Shown here piece by piece: positions 46,877 to 55,369 of a DNA stretch of 64,000 nt. The translations under genes and the position numbers were made by a program. How positions within the stretch are numbered: position 1 is the first letter of the stretch; each line of letters opens with the position of its first letter. The stretch is from Flavipsychrobacter sp. (lineage in GTDB: Bacteria > Bacteroidota > Bacteroidia > Chitinophagales > Chitinophagaceae): contig JANINW010000006.1 of NCBI GenBank assembly GCA_024508935.1, positions 456,663 to 520,662 of the forward strand, given 5' to 3'. A model generated the notes under the pieces. That model was not told the DNA's origin, made no database searches, and worked only from the letters and a program-made list of their open reading frames with translations.

Positions 46877-48334
46877 TTATTTCCGCAATGTTTTGCGGGC
46901 ATATAATTCAGCCCATACATCTTTCATTTCAGCCTGTTTTATCACGGTATAAGCAGTGTCTAACTGTTGCCGCTTGGCATTGTCAAGATGCGGATCGCCG
47001 TGTGCACCTACAATCCAGAAATAATTGAGGGTATATTCCGGGGTACGTGCGGCTAATATAGAATCTACAAGATCTTCTTTTTTCCCGCGCAGAATAGCTC
47101 CTTTGTGTTTCATTTTTTTCAGGTAATATTCCTGGTGCCAGCCTGTAAGCTCATTAATAACAGGTATGTCTGTGTGTTCTTCTGCCACAAAAGCAGTTAT
47201 TTCTCTGAATTGTTCTTTTTGCGGCGTACTATAATAGCCTCTTACATACACCGTATCGAACCAGGTAATGAATAAAAAAACACCGACAATAGAATAACGG
47301 ATGAACCGGTTCTGTACCAGGTACATGCCATAAGCTATAGCAATAAACAATGCCGGCAGTATTACTATGGCATACCGTGATATCATCATTGGTACAACAG
47401 TAATAGAACGGATGAACATAATAAGGTAACTGGTGATAATACTTACAAAAACGAAAACAAAACTGAGTAGTAACGGCTGCTGCTTTATATCGCTGAAGGG
47501 AGCCTTTTGCGCAAACACATTCACACAATATACTATTAAGGCCAGGTATATAAACGGCAGCAGGTAAAAAGCATAGCCGATAAACTCTAAAAGATAGGTA
47601 TAGTAAAAATCTGTTTGTGGCCGCTGTATCCAGAACGAATGGATATTAGACATCTCCTTCAGGTATGGCAGCCAGGGCAGATAGGTGGCCAGCACGATAA
47701 GCTCTGCAACAAAAAAGCTCCAAAAGAACTTTTTCCTGTTACCATATTCTGCAGCCCATAGAATAACGAAAATTACCAGCTGGCAGAATATGACCAGCAA
47801 ACTAAAATAGTGGCTGTACAATAACAATATTGTAGAAATGATATACCATATTGCATCAGCCCGTTTCAGACTTTTTGCAAAACGAAAGAAACAGGCAAAT
47901 GAAAGGGCCGTAAACATCCAGAGAAATATATAATCCCGGGCCTCCTGCGAATAAAATATATTAAAATAGCTGAAGCTGGTAATAGCGGCAGCTATCAGGC
48001 CAAGATGCTGATCTGCCAGTTCTTTACCCAGGCGGTACATGGCCCATACGCAACCTATACCTGCTACTGCGGGTGCTACACGCGCTACATACTCTGTGTA
48101 GCCAAACAGCGTGAACATGATACGCTCTACTATAAAAAATACGGGGGGATGCTGGTCGCAGCATTTCAGGTAATCAAACAACTGCGCCCAGGTCAACGAA
48201 GGATCAGCTTCATTCATAGTGTGCAGTTCATCCAGCCAAAGACTGGAATTACTTAAATGATAGAACCGCATAACAAATGCAGTCAGCATGATACACAGTA
48301 AGGTTAGCTGTGTTCTGTATTGCTTTAAAATCAT
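46877..48334 (-). CDS. GT39/ArnT-like membrane glycosyltransferase (tandem copy 1)
   Basis: A 485-residue paralogue of the product of 45401-46837. It shares SLWLDELHTMNEA, DQHPPVFFIVERI, NIFYSQEARDYIFLW, the helix pattern and the C-terminal FWIVGAHGDPHLDNAKRQQLD. Inner-membrane enzyme of the GT-C fold, active site facing the periplasm. The upstream GT2 gene ends 3 bases before its ATG, and copy 2 follows 39 bases after its stop, so all three are likely one transcript. The two copies may use different acceptors, since loops outside the motifs differ. Confidence 0.85.
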   Translation of the reverse strand: MILKQYRTQLTLLCIMLTAFVMRFYHLSNSSLWLDELHTMNEADPSLTWAQLFDYLKCCDQHPPVFFIVERIMFTLFGYTEYVARVAPAVAGIGCVWAMYRLGKELADQHLGLIAAAITSFSYFNIFYSQEARDYIFLWMFTALSFACFFRFAKSLKRADAIWYIISTILLLYSHYFSLLVIFCQLVIFVILWAAEYGNRKKFFWSFFVAELIVLATYLPWLPYLKEMSNIHSFWIQRPQTDFYYTYLLEFIGYAFYLLPFIYLALIVYCVNVFAQKAPFSDIKQQPLLLSFVFVFVSIITSYLIMFIRSITVVPMMISRYAIVILPALFIAIAYGMYLVQNRFIRYSIVGVFLFITWFDTVYVRGYYSTPQKEQFREITAFVAEEHTDIPVINELTGWHQEYYLKKMKHKGAILRGKKEDLVDSILAARTPEYTLNYFWIVGAHGDPHLDNAKRQQLDTAYTVIKQAEMKDVWAELYARKTLRK

Positions 48335-48337
48335 ACA

Positions 48338-49273
48338 CTATTTTTTAGCGATCCTATATATGGCCTTTTGCATTTTATTCTGCTGCTGGTGCATCAGGTT
48401 CAGCAGCAACAGCCCTGTTACGAAGAAACCCAGGCATATTATTGCCAGCGTTACCAGGCTGATGGTCAACGTACTGAACCACCCTAGTATTGCTGTGCCT
48501 GCAATAAATTTCTGGTACAGCAAATCCAGGAAAAGCAGCACGATCACCACAGATATTATGATGAACATTTTAAGAAATACCATTAACAGATCTTCGGCAA
48601 ACTCAATAAAAGAACGGAACGCATGGAAAAGCAAGCCCTGCATACCCATTTTAGATTTGCCGTCTATCCTTTTGCTGCGATCGTAAACAATACTTGTTTT
48701 GCTGGCTTTCTGCTTCAGCAGGTAAGCAGGAAAATGTATAAATGAAGTATTGGCTATTCGTTCTACGATCACCTGGCTGATCATGCAGTAGTTACCAAAA
48801 TCCATTTTTTTGCCGGTAACCAGCTTAAACAGCATTTTATAAATACGATACGAAAAGCGGAACTGAAGGCTCTCTTTTCGCTTGCCCCTTTTTACTTCAA
48901 CTATATCATAGCCCGTCTTTTGAATAAGCAATGGTATTGCATCCGGGTCATCTTCCCCATCCGAATCCATCACAATTACATGTTCGGCCTTTAGTTCATT
49001 TGCATAAAGCAATCCCTGGAAGATAGCAGACTGGTGACCTGAATTATACATCAGGTTCAGTACATGGAGCTGTACATTTTTTGCAGAAAATGTAAATGCC
49101 TTTACTAATTCGAGTGAATTATCGGTAGAACTATCATCCACCACAATCACCGTAAAGGTACCATCCAGTGTGCCTAACACATTATCTAATTTCTGCAGGA
49201 ACTGTATAATGGTTATACCCTCGTTAAAACAAGGTGTGACAATGGCATAAGTATGATGGACAAGGTCGGTCAT
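48338..49273 (-). CDS. GtrB/DPM-type family 2 glycosyltransferase
   Basis: A 311-residue polyprenyl-phosphate glycosyltransferase. The GT-A domain has YAIVTPCFNEGITIIQFL (about 9-26), VDDSSTDNSLE (about 45-55) and the metal site MDSDGEDDPDAIP (about 97-109). Two C-terminal transmembrane helices (about 235-255 and 270-292) anchor it. Such enzymes make polyprenyl-P-hexose or related donors for GT-C transferases, two of which follow directly. Sugar unknown. First gene of the operon. Confidence 0.9.
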   Translation of the reverse strand: MTDLVHHTYAIVTPCFNEGITIIQFLQKLDNVLGTLDGTFTVIVVDDSSTDNSLELVKAFTFSAKNVQLHVLNLMYNSGHQSAIFQGLLYANELKAEHVIVMDSDGEDDPDAIPLLIQKTGYDIVEVKRGKRKESLQFRFSYRIYKMLFKLVTGKKMDFGNYCMISQVIVERIANTSFIHFPAYLLKQKASKTSIVYDRSKRIDGKSKMGMQGLLFHAFRSFIEFAEDLLMVFLKMFIIISVVIVLLFLDLLYQKFIAGTAILGWFSTLTISLVTLAIICLGFFVTGLLLLNLMHQQQNKMQKAIYRIAKK

Positions 49274-49463
49274 CTGGCAAGGCTTGGGATATAGCGCTAA
49301 AAATACAGCTTATTTGCAATTTTTTTCAAGCGTCGCACACAGTAATGACATTCATAGCATTATCACTTATTTGCCGGCATAATGTTTAGGCATTGATTAG
49401 TATAAGATTTTGTAACTTTCTATTCAGTAAGCGCTTGTTACTGTAAAATATAAATCTGCTTGT

Positions 49464-49718
49464 ATGAGAATAGCTCTGTGTATAGTAGCCCTTGTAGTTT
49501 TTAGCTCCTGCAAAAATACCTGGGACAGTGAAAGCCGTGATCTTTTTGTACAAGGCTGCCTTAATGATGCTAAAGAACGCGGCATGCCCGATGACAAGGC
49601 AAAATCTATGTGCGATTGCCGCCTGGAAAAAGTAATGAAGAAATATCCCAAAATGGAAGATGCGCTGGAGCACATTGGCGATATTTCAAACGACTCCGAG
49701 ATACAAGCCTGCAAATAA
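49464..49718 (+). CDS. Small Cys-rich lipoprotein (84 aa)
   Basis: An 84-residue lipoprotein with lipobox FSSC (Cys16). The mature part is helical with four further cysteines (Cys32, Cys50, Cys52, Cys83) in a CxxxC-like layout: FVQGCLNDAKERG, SMCDCRLEKVMKKYP and the final ACK. Two disulphides or a metal site are plausible. Small proteins with this W-D-S-E-S, C, CxC, C layout occur in Bacteroidota; function unknown. Its TAA touches the convergent stop of the next gene with no base between. Confidence 0.75.
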   Translation: MRIALCIVALVVFSSCKNTWDSESRDLFVQGCLNDAKERGMPDDKAKSMCDCRLEKVMKKYPKMEDALEHIGDISNDSEIQACK

Positions 49719-50885
49719 TTATAGGAAGGTAGCTCCTTCAGCTGCTTTTCTCCTTAGCAATATGCTTGCACGGTATCTGTCTTCGTGGTATTGCCCGTAT
49801 AAACTATCTAATAAAGTAAGGCATTTTTCTGCGCCCCATTCATCGGCCCATTGCAGTAAGCCTTTCGGATAGTTAACTCCTTTGGTCATAGCCAGCTCTA
49901 AATCTTGTGCTGATGCTATATTAAGGTGCAATGCTTCTACCGCTTCATTAATAAGCATCACTACTATGCGTTCCATTACCTGCTGAGCTAAGCTATTGTC
50001 TTTATTGGGTTGTGGTTGCTCAATACCTTCCGCATAATTATAAAAACCTCTCCCGGTTTTTCTTCCCAGCCATCCGGCTTCCAGCAAACGCTTTTGAGAA
50101 AATGACGGCTTGTAACGTGGATCGTAGAAAAATGACTGAAAAACGGTTTCAGTTACTACATAGTTCACATCATGCCCTATATAATCAGTAAGCGTAAATG
50201 GTCCCATGCGGAAACCACCCAATTCTGTCATCGCCCAGTCAATGGTGGCAATATCCGTTATCCCCTCTTCATATATACGTATGGCTTCCCCGTAAAACGG
50301 ACGTGCCACACGGTTTACTATAAAACCGGGAGTATCTTTAGTTATCACAGGCGCCTTACCCCATTGCTGCATTAATGTTTTTGCATCCTGCACTAAGGTA
50401 TCATCGGTTTGTATAGCCGGTATTACTTCTACCAGCGCCATAAGTGGTGCAGGATTGAAAAAATGCAGGCCTAGTACTCTTCCTGGTTTTTTGCAGGCGG
50501 CAGCTATTGATGTTACTGAAAGAGACGATGTATTTGTAGCCAAAACACAAGTGTCATTTACAATAGCTTCTGTATCGGCAAATACTTTCTTCTTTATTTC
50601 CAGGTTCTCAATGATAGCTTCAATAACAAGGCCACATTGTGTAAAAGCTGTCAGCTCTGCCGCAAATACAAAACGGTTCAATATTCCAGCTGCATCGGCA
50701 ATTTTCCCTTTCTCCTGTAGTTTTTGCAAGGTGGCAGACAAACTTGATTTTGCTTTATTGAGCGCAGCATTATTGGTATCAAATAACACCACGTTGTGCC
50801 CTGCCATAGCAGCTACCTGTGCTATACCGCTACCCATGGCACCTGCACCTATTACACCTATTACTGTTTCTTTATTGAACCGCAT
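49719..50885 (-). CDS. 3-hydroxyacyl-CoA dehydrogenase
   Basis: NAD-dependent oxidation of 3-hydroxyacyl-CoA (beta-oxidation, butyrate or phenylacetate-type routes). The 388 residues open with the Rossmann motif GVIGAGAMGSGIAQVAAMAG, then ATNTSSLSVTSIA and LGLHFFNPAPLMALVEV with the catalytic His, DTPGFIVNRVARPF, and two tandem C-terminal domains. The second C-terminal domain explains the extra length over the 282-residue forms. 18 bases separate it from the upstream FAH-family gene, so an operon is likely. Confidence 0.93.
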   Translation of the reverse strand: MRFNKETVIGVIGAGAMGSGIAQVAAMAGHNVVLFDTNNAALNKAKSSLSATLQKLQEKGKIADAAGILNRFVFAAELTAFTQCGLVIEAIIENLEIKKKVFADTEAIVNDTCVLATNTSSLSVTSIAAACKKPGRVLGLHFFNPAPLMALVEVIPAIQTDDTLVQDAKTLMQQWGKAPVITKDTPGFIVNRVARPFYGEAIRIYEEGITDIATIDWAMTELGGFRMGPFTLTDYIGHDVNYVVTETVFQSFFYDPRYKPSFSQKRLLEAGWLGRKTGRGFYNYAEGIEQPQPNKDNSLAQQVMERIVVMLINEAVEALHLNIASAQDLELAMTKGVNYPKGLLQWADEWGAEKCLTLLDSLYGQYHEDRYRASILLRRKAAEGATFL

Positions 50886-50903
50886 TGAATATGCTTGTAA
50901 TGA

Positions 50904-51908
50904 TTATTTTTTCTTTTCTGCTAATATGCTCCAATCTGTTTTTTCTGCCACAATGGTATTTTTCAACCTACCCAATCCGTCAATCTCCATTTCAACCACA
51001 TCACCGGGCTGCAACCATTGCACTTTATAATTGGGGTCATTCAGCAGTCCTGTGCCATTCAGTTCTAAGAAACATCCGGTACCCACTGTGCCGCTGCCTA
51101 TTACATCTCCGGGCAGCACATCTACACCGTAAGCACAACGTTCTATTATCTCGGCAAATGTCCAGTCCATATCACCCATATTACCTTCGCTTACTAATAC
51201 ACCATTCACCCAGCATTTCATCTTCAGGTTGTAGTTATTCCCTACGTGGTTGGGTTTGGCAGGTATGCGGTATGGTTCCAGTTCATCAGGGGTCACCATA
51301 AACGGTCCGATCACAGTGCTGAAGTCCTTGCCTTTTGCAGGTCCCAGGTTCAGCAACATTTCTTCCATTTGCAAGGTGCGAGCACTCATATCGTTCATGA
51401 TCATATAGCCGGCTATATATTGATCAGCTTCTGCAGCTTTAAAGTTGCGCCCCTTTTTACCCAGTACTACAGCTGCTTCCAATTCAAAATCCAGTTTTTG
51501 AAAATGATCGGGCATGCATACAATATCGCCAGGGCCTTGTATGGCATTGTGATTGGTGAAATAGAATATCGGGTACTGGTCAAACTCTGCTATCATATCC
51601 ACTTTACGATTGCGGCGCGCAGCGGCAACGTGCTGGCGGAAAGCATATCCATCGCGACATGAAGCCGGGTGCGGTACCGGCGCCATAACCGTTGCAGTTT
51701 CAAACGGCATACCCTGCACATTGTTCTTACCAGCTTTTATATCTGCTTCGGCTGCTTTGGCTGTCTCTACCAACACCTCCCAGTTATCAAGCATTTCTTT
51801 CATTGTTGACGGAAGTGCATTATTTGCTGCATTCACATCATATAATACATTGTCTATTAAAAAAGCCAGCTGCTCTTTGCCCTGCTTGGAATAAGTTACC
51901 AGTTTCAT
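50904..51908 (-). CDS. Fumarylacetoacetate hydrolase-family protein
   Basis: A 334-residue FAH-fold enzyme. It shows the metal-binding stretch around KLDFELEAAVVLGKKG (about 140-155), MIMNDMSARTLQ, GKDFSTVIGPFMVTPDEL and the closing LPGDVIGSGTVGTGCFLELNGTG. It could be a true fumarylacetoacetate hydrolase of tyrosine breakdown or another FAH-superfamily hydrolase/decarboxylase; Bacteroidota homologues next to acyl-CoA genes are usually of undefined substrate. First gene of a pair with the dehydrogenase. Confidence 0.85.
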   Translation of the reverse strand: MKLVTYSKQGKEQLAFLIDNVLYDVNAANNALPSTMKEMLDNWEVLVETAKAAEADIKAGKNNVQGMPFETATVMAPVPHPASCRDGYAFRQHVAAARRNRKVDMIAEFDQYPIFYFTNHNAIQGPGDIVCMPDHFQKLDFELEAAVVLGKKGRNFKAAEADQYIAGYMIMNDMSARTLQMEEMLLNLGPAKGKDFSTVIGPFMVTPDELEPYRIPAKPNHVGNNYNLKMKCWVNGVLVSEGNMGDMDWTFAEIIERCAYGVDVLPGDVIGSGTVGTGCFLELNGTGLLNDPNYKVQWLQPGDVVEMEIDGLGRLKNTIVAEKTDWSILAEKKK

Positions 51909-52023
51909 GTACTAATAAATTGAGGGCGTAAAATTAACAGTTATAGCCCGTATAAGAAATGTTTATTATCGCTTAATGCCTAATTAGTGCCATTTGGTTT
52001 ATTATTGTGCCAAATATTGCTAT

Positions 52024-52674
52024 ATGGTAGGATACGATAAAATATTTGAGAATAACCGTAAATGGCTTGCAGAAAAAAAGGCTCAGGATGTTGATTTTTT
52101 GGCAAAACTGTCTGCCGACCAGCAGCCGGATTACCTGTATATAGGCTGTTCGGATAGCCGTGTACCCGAAAGTGATATCATGGGACTGGAACCGGGGGAG
52201 ATATTCGTGCACCGGAATGTGGCCAACCTCGTGGTTAGTATAGATATGAATGTAATGTCTGTAATAAACTATGCGGTAACGGCGCTGGGTGTGAAACATA
52301 TTATTGTGTGCGGGCATTACAATTGTGGCGGGGTAAAAGCCGCTATGATACCTAAAGATATGGGCATACTTAACCCCTGGCTGCGCAATATCCGCGATGT
52401 GTACCGGCTGCACCAGGACGAGTTGGACAGTATAGCGGATGAACATGCACGCTATAACCGCCTTGTAGAACTAAATGTACAGGAGCAATGCATTAATGTG
52501 ATAAAGACTGCGGCTGTACAGCAAGCATACGAAGACCATCACTACCCGACAGTACACGGCTGGGTATTTGACCTGAAAACGGGATTACTGAAAGACCTTA
52601 AAATTGATTTTGAAGGCATTTTGAAGAATATTCAAAAGATATATGACCTTACGGGCAACAACAAACTAAGATAG
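52024..52674 (+). CDS. Beta-class carbonic anhydrase
   Basis: Zinc enzyme hydrating CO2. The 216 residues have the ligands Cys42 and Asp44/Arg46 (IGCSDSRVPE) and His98/Cys101 (CGHYNCGGV), plus HRNVANLV and the C-terminal HGWVFDLKTG. An upstream TTG frame (51994) exists, but MVGYDKIFENNRKW is the family start. With the gamma-class protein at 4466 the window holds two different carbonic anhydrase folds. Cytoplasmic; no signal peptide. Confidence 0.96.
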   Translation: MVGYDKIFENNRKWLAEKKAQDVDFLAKLSADQQPDYLYIGCSDSRVPESDIMGLEPGEIFVHRNVANLVVSIDMNVMSVINYAVTALGVKHIIVCGHYNCGGVKAAMIPKDMGILNPWLRNIRDVYRLHQDELDSIADEHARYNRLVELNVQEQCINVIKTAAVQQAYEDHHYPTVHGWVFDLKTGLLKDLKIDFEGILKNIQKIYDLTGNNKLR

Positions 52675-52690
52675 TTTCGACCCATTGCGG

Positions 52691-52698
52691 TAAATTTG
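52691..52698 (+). promoter_or_regulatory. -7 box of the lauroyl-acyltransferase-like gene
   Basis: TAAATTTG, then C, matches TAnnTTTG, 9 bases before the ATG at 52708. It overlaps an in-frame TTG at 52696, arguing against that upstream start. Confidence 0.55.
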
Positions 52699-52707
52699 CA
52701 GCAGGAT

Positions 52708-53565
52708 ATGTATTACCTGCTGCTTTTTTTATTATATCCCCTGGCCTTACTTCCCCTCAGGGTATTGTATGTGCTGTCTGATATCTGTTTTGTTGTTATT
52801 TACTACCTGCTCGACTACCGTAAAAAATTGGTACTGGATAACCTGCGGAATGCTTTCCCGGGTAAGAATATCAAAGAATTGAAAAAAATACGTCGTCAAT
52901 TCTACCATAGCTTTTGCGACCAATGGATTGAGACCCTAAAGCTGTTGGCAATATCTGACAAAGAACTGGATAAGCGGATGCAAGGCAACTGGCAGGTATT
53001 TGACGAACTATATACTGAAAAGCGCAACGCTTTTATGTTCTTTGGGCACTTTTTTAACTGGGAATGGGTAAATGCAGTCAGTCAATTGCATGCGCAGCAG
53101 GTATTAGCCGGTGTATACCTACCCCCCGAAAGTAAGGCTGTTGACAGGCTGATGCTGCGTATACGCAACCGCGCCAACGGGTTAATGATATCCATGAAAA
53201 ACATAAAAGGACCGTTGCAACAGTTACAAAATCTGCATTATGTGCTGGGGCTTATAGCCGACCAAAACCCATCCAACCTGGCTAATGTAGCCTGGCTAAG
53301 TTTTATGAACCGGGACGCACCTTTTTTTGTTGGGTCAGCTCATATGGCCAGGCGCAGCCATGCTGCCGTTTTATTTGCAGGCAGCCGTAAAATAAAACGG
53401 GGGTACTATTATTTCGAAATACAGCGGTATTGTAATGATGCTTCAGAAAAAAGTGTGGATGATATATTGCATGACTACGTCGCGTACCTGGAAGCCCAAA
53501 TGCATAAACAACCGGAAAACTGGATGTGGACACACAACCGCTGGAAACATAAGCGTGAATCCTAA
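52708..53565 (+). CDS. LpxL/HtrB-like lipid A acyltransferase
   Basis: A 285-residue membrane-anchored acyltransferase. One N-terminal helix (about 3-20) precedes a domain with the catalytic HX4E (His-Phe-Phe-Asn-Trp-Glu in FFGHFFNWEW, about 110-119), the VLGLIADQNPSN motif and the WMWTHNRWKH end typical of LpxL/LpxM and phosphatidylinositol mannoside acyltransferases. It probably adds a secondary acyl chain to lipid A. Its last four bases overlap the convergent lipid kinase gene. Confidence 0.9.
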   Translation: MYYLLLFLLYPLALLPLRVLYVLSDICFVVIYYLLDYRKKLVLDNLRNAFPGKNIKELKKIRRQFYHSFCDQWIETLKLLAISDKELDKRMQGNWQVFDELYTEKRNAFMFFGHFFNWEWVNAVSQLHAQQVLAGVYLPPESKAVDRLMLRIRNRANGLMISMKNIKGPLQQLQNLHYVLGLIADQNPSNLANVAWLSFMNRDAPFFVGSAHMARRSHAAVLFAGSRKIKRGYYYFEIQRYCNDASEKSVDDILHDYVAYLEAQMHKQPENWMWTHNRWKHKRES

Positions 53566-54434
53566 GGCACTATTACCTTCTGCATGCCGGGCTCTAAGTA
53601 GAAATGAATTTTATTGTCGCATGGGTGAGCATCGCCGTCTGTTTGCATAAGTTTCAGCTGCGGATGTGCTATTGTGATCTCTTTACCCCTGTAGTGTTTT
53701 ACATAAGGGCTCTTCGTAATGGAGCCATTCATGGCCCGCATCACCAGCATACCACCTAATATTTTAGGGAATTTATTGATAATGATCACGTCAAACAGTC
53801 CATCTGTCCAGTTGGCATCAGGCGCTATCTGGAAATTATACCCAAATTGTTTGCCATTAGCTACGCTGATAATAAATGCTTTTTCACGCAGGTGCTTACC
53901 GTCTATAGTTATATGCCAATCCCATTCATTATAGGTCCACATATGCTTGGTCACTAACCAGCTATATACAGCAAAACCACGTCGTTTACTACGGGCAAAT
54001 TTCTTGGAAATAAGGGCATCAAAAGCTACACCTGCATTGCTGATGAACGGCCTGCCGTTGGCAAATCCTATATCCATCATAATGCTGTTACCTTTATTGA
54101 TCACTTCTATAGCAGCTTCTTCTTCCAGCGGTATCTGCATGGTACGCGCCATACCATTCCCCGAACCTTTAGGTATAATAGCAAGCGCCGTATTTGTGTT
54201 TATCAATCCTGCCACAATATCATTTACCGAGCCATCTCCGCCCACTGCTACCACTGCATAAGCACCTTTCTCTGCGGCTTCTTTTGCCAGTTCAGTACCA
54301 TGTTTTGCATACCTGGTATGCACAATTTCGTATGTATACTTAGCGGTATCCAGCTTATGTTCTATAGCACGTTGTATAGCTTTTTGGCGGTCTATACCCG
54401 AATTAGGGTTTATAATAAATACAAGGTGTTTCAT
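53562..54434 (-). CDS. Diacylglycerol kinase/YegS-like lipid kinase
   Basis: A 290-residue cytoplasmic lipid kinase. ATP/catalytic motifs GGDGSVNDIVAGLI (about 64-77) and IPKGSGNGMART (about 86-97) are clear, as is the C-terminal beta-sandwich. Family members phosphorylate diacylglycerol or related lipids, feeding phospholipid recycling. The ATG comes one base after the nadC stop (54436), so it is cotranscribed with nadC, an association probably of convenience. Confidence 0.93.
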   Translation of the reverse strand: MKHLVFIINPNSGIDRQKAIQRAIEHKLDTAKYTYEIVHTRYAKHGTELAKEAAEKGAYAVVAVGGDGSVNDIVAGLINTNTALAIIPKGSGNGMARTMQIPLEEEAAIEVINKGNSIMMDIGFANGRPFISNAGVAFDALISKKFARSKRRGFAVYSWLVTKHMWTYNEWDWHITIDGKHLREKAFIISVANGKQFGYNFQIAPDANWTDGLFDVIIINKFPKILGGMLVMRAMNGSITKSPYVKHYRGKEITIAHPQLKLMQTDGDAHPCDNKIHFYLEPGMQKVIVP

Positions 54435-54435
54435 G

Positions 54436-55284
54436 CTATACCAGTTGAGCTTTAAGGCTAAGGTCCATGCTTACGGCATGGTGTATCACGGCGCCTACCG
54501 ATACATAGTCAACACCAGTCCGTGCGTAATCTTCAATCGTATCCAGGTTGATACCTCCTGATGCTTCGGTTTCATACTTGCCATCTATCAGCTTTACAGC
54601 TTCAGCCAGCATTTCAGGTGTATAGTTATCCAACATAATGCGGTGAACTTTACCAGTTGCCAGTACACGCTTCACATCATCCAGGCTGCGGGTCTCCACT
54701 TCAATTTTCAGATCCAATTTGTTCGCCGCCAGGTAAGCATTTGTATTCTCTATCGCTTTTTCGATACCTCCGCAAAAATCTATATGATTATCCTTCAGCA
54801 TGATCATATCATACAGCCCCATTCTGTGGTTGATACCGCCGCCTATACGTACCGCTACCTTTTCGTATGCACGAAAAAGCGGTGTAGTTTTACGGGTATC
54901 CAATATTTTGGTGTTGTAGTCTTTTATTTTCTGAACGTACTGATCTGTAAGTGTGGCAATGCCGCTCATACGCTGCATGCAATTAAGTGTTAGTCGCTCT
55001 GCCTGTAAAATAGTATGCACTTTGGCCGACACTTCGAATGCTACTTCGTCATAGCTTACGCGGTCTCCATCTTTTTTATGCAAAATGAATACAGCTTCCG
55101 GCTCCAGGTAGTGAAAAATATCCTGCGCAAGTTCTACCCCAGCCAGTATGCCGTCTTCTTTTATCTTAAGTACCGCCTTTCCTTTTGCAGAAGGTTCTAT
55201 AGAGGCCAGTGTTGAATGATCTCCACTGCCAATGTCTTCTTTTAGGGCGGCTGCTATAAATGCTGTATTATCCAATGCACTCAA
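54436..55284 (-). CDS. nadC: Quinolinate phosphoribosyltransferase
   Basis: Converts quinolinate and PRPP to nicotinate mononucleotide in de novo NAD synthesis. The 282 residues include LTLNCMQRMSGIATLT, ILDTRKTTPLFRAYEKVAVRIGG and MGLYDMIMLKDNH, the PRPP/quinolinate site. The start is TTG at 55284: no in-frame ATG lies close, and a -7 box ends 8 bases before it. nadA and nadB are not here. The lipid kinase gene follows one base later. Confidence 0.95.
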   Translation of the reverse strand: MSALDNTAFIAAALKEDIGSGDHSTLASIEPSAKGKAVLKIKEDGILAGVELAQDIFHYLEPEAVFILHKKDGDRVSYDEVAFEVSAKVHTILQAERLTLNCMQRMSGIATLTDQYVQKIKDYNTKILDTRKTTPLFRAYEKVAVRIGGGINHRMGLYDMIMLKDNHIDFCGGIEKAIENTNAYLAANKLDLKIEVETRSLDDVKRVLATGKVHRIMLDNYTPEMLAEAVKLIDGKYETEASGGINLDTIEDYARTGVDYVSVGAVIHHAVSMDLSLKAQLV

Positions 55285-55292
55285 TTTGAGCG

Positions 55293-55300
55293 CAAATCTA
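55293..55300 (-). promoter_or_regulatory. -7 box of nadC
   Basis: Minus-strand TAGATTTG, then C, matches TAnnTTTG, ending 8 bases before the TTG start of nadC; predicts a leaderless mRNA with a TTG start. Confidence 0.5.
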
Positions 55301-55369
55301 AGAAATACCAGCCGGAAGCAGCAGAAGTAACTATTTCTTAATGCCGGGGTAAAAACCGTTTTGTAGCTC

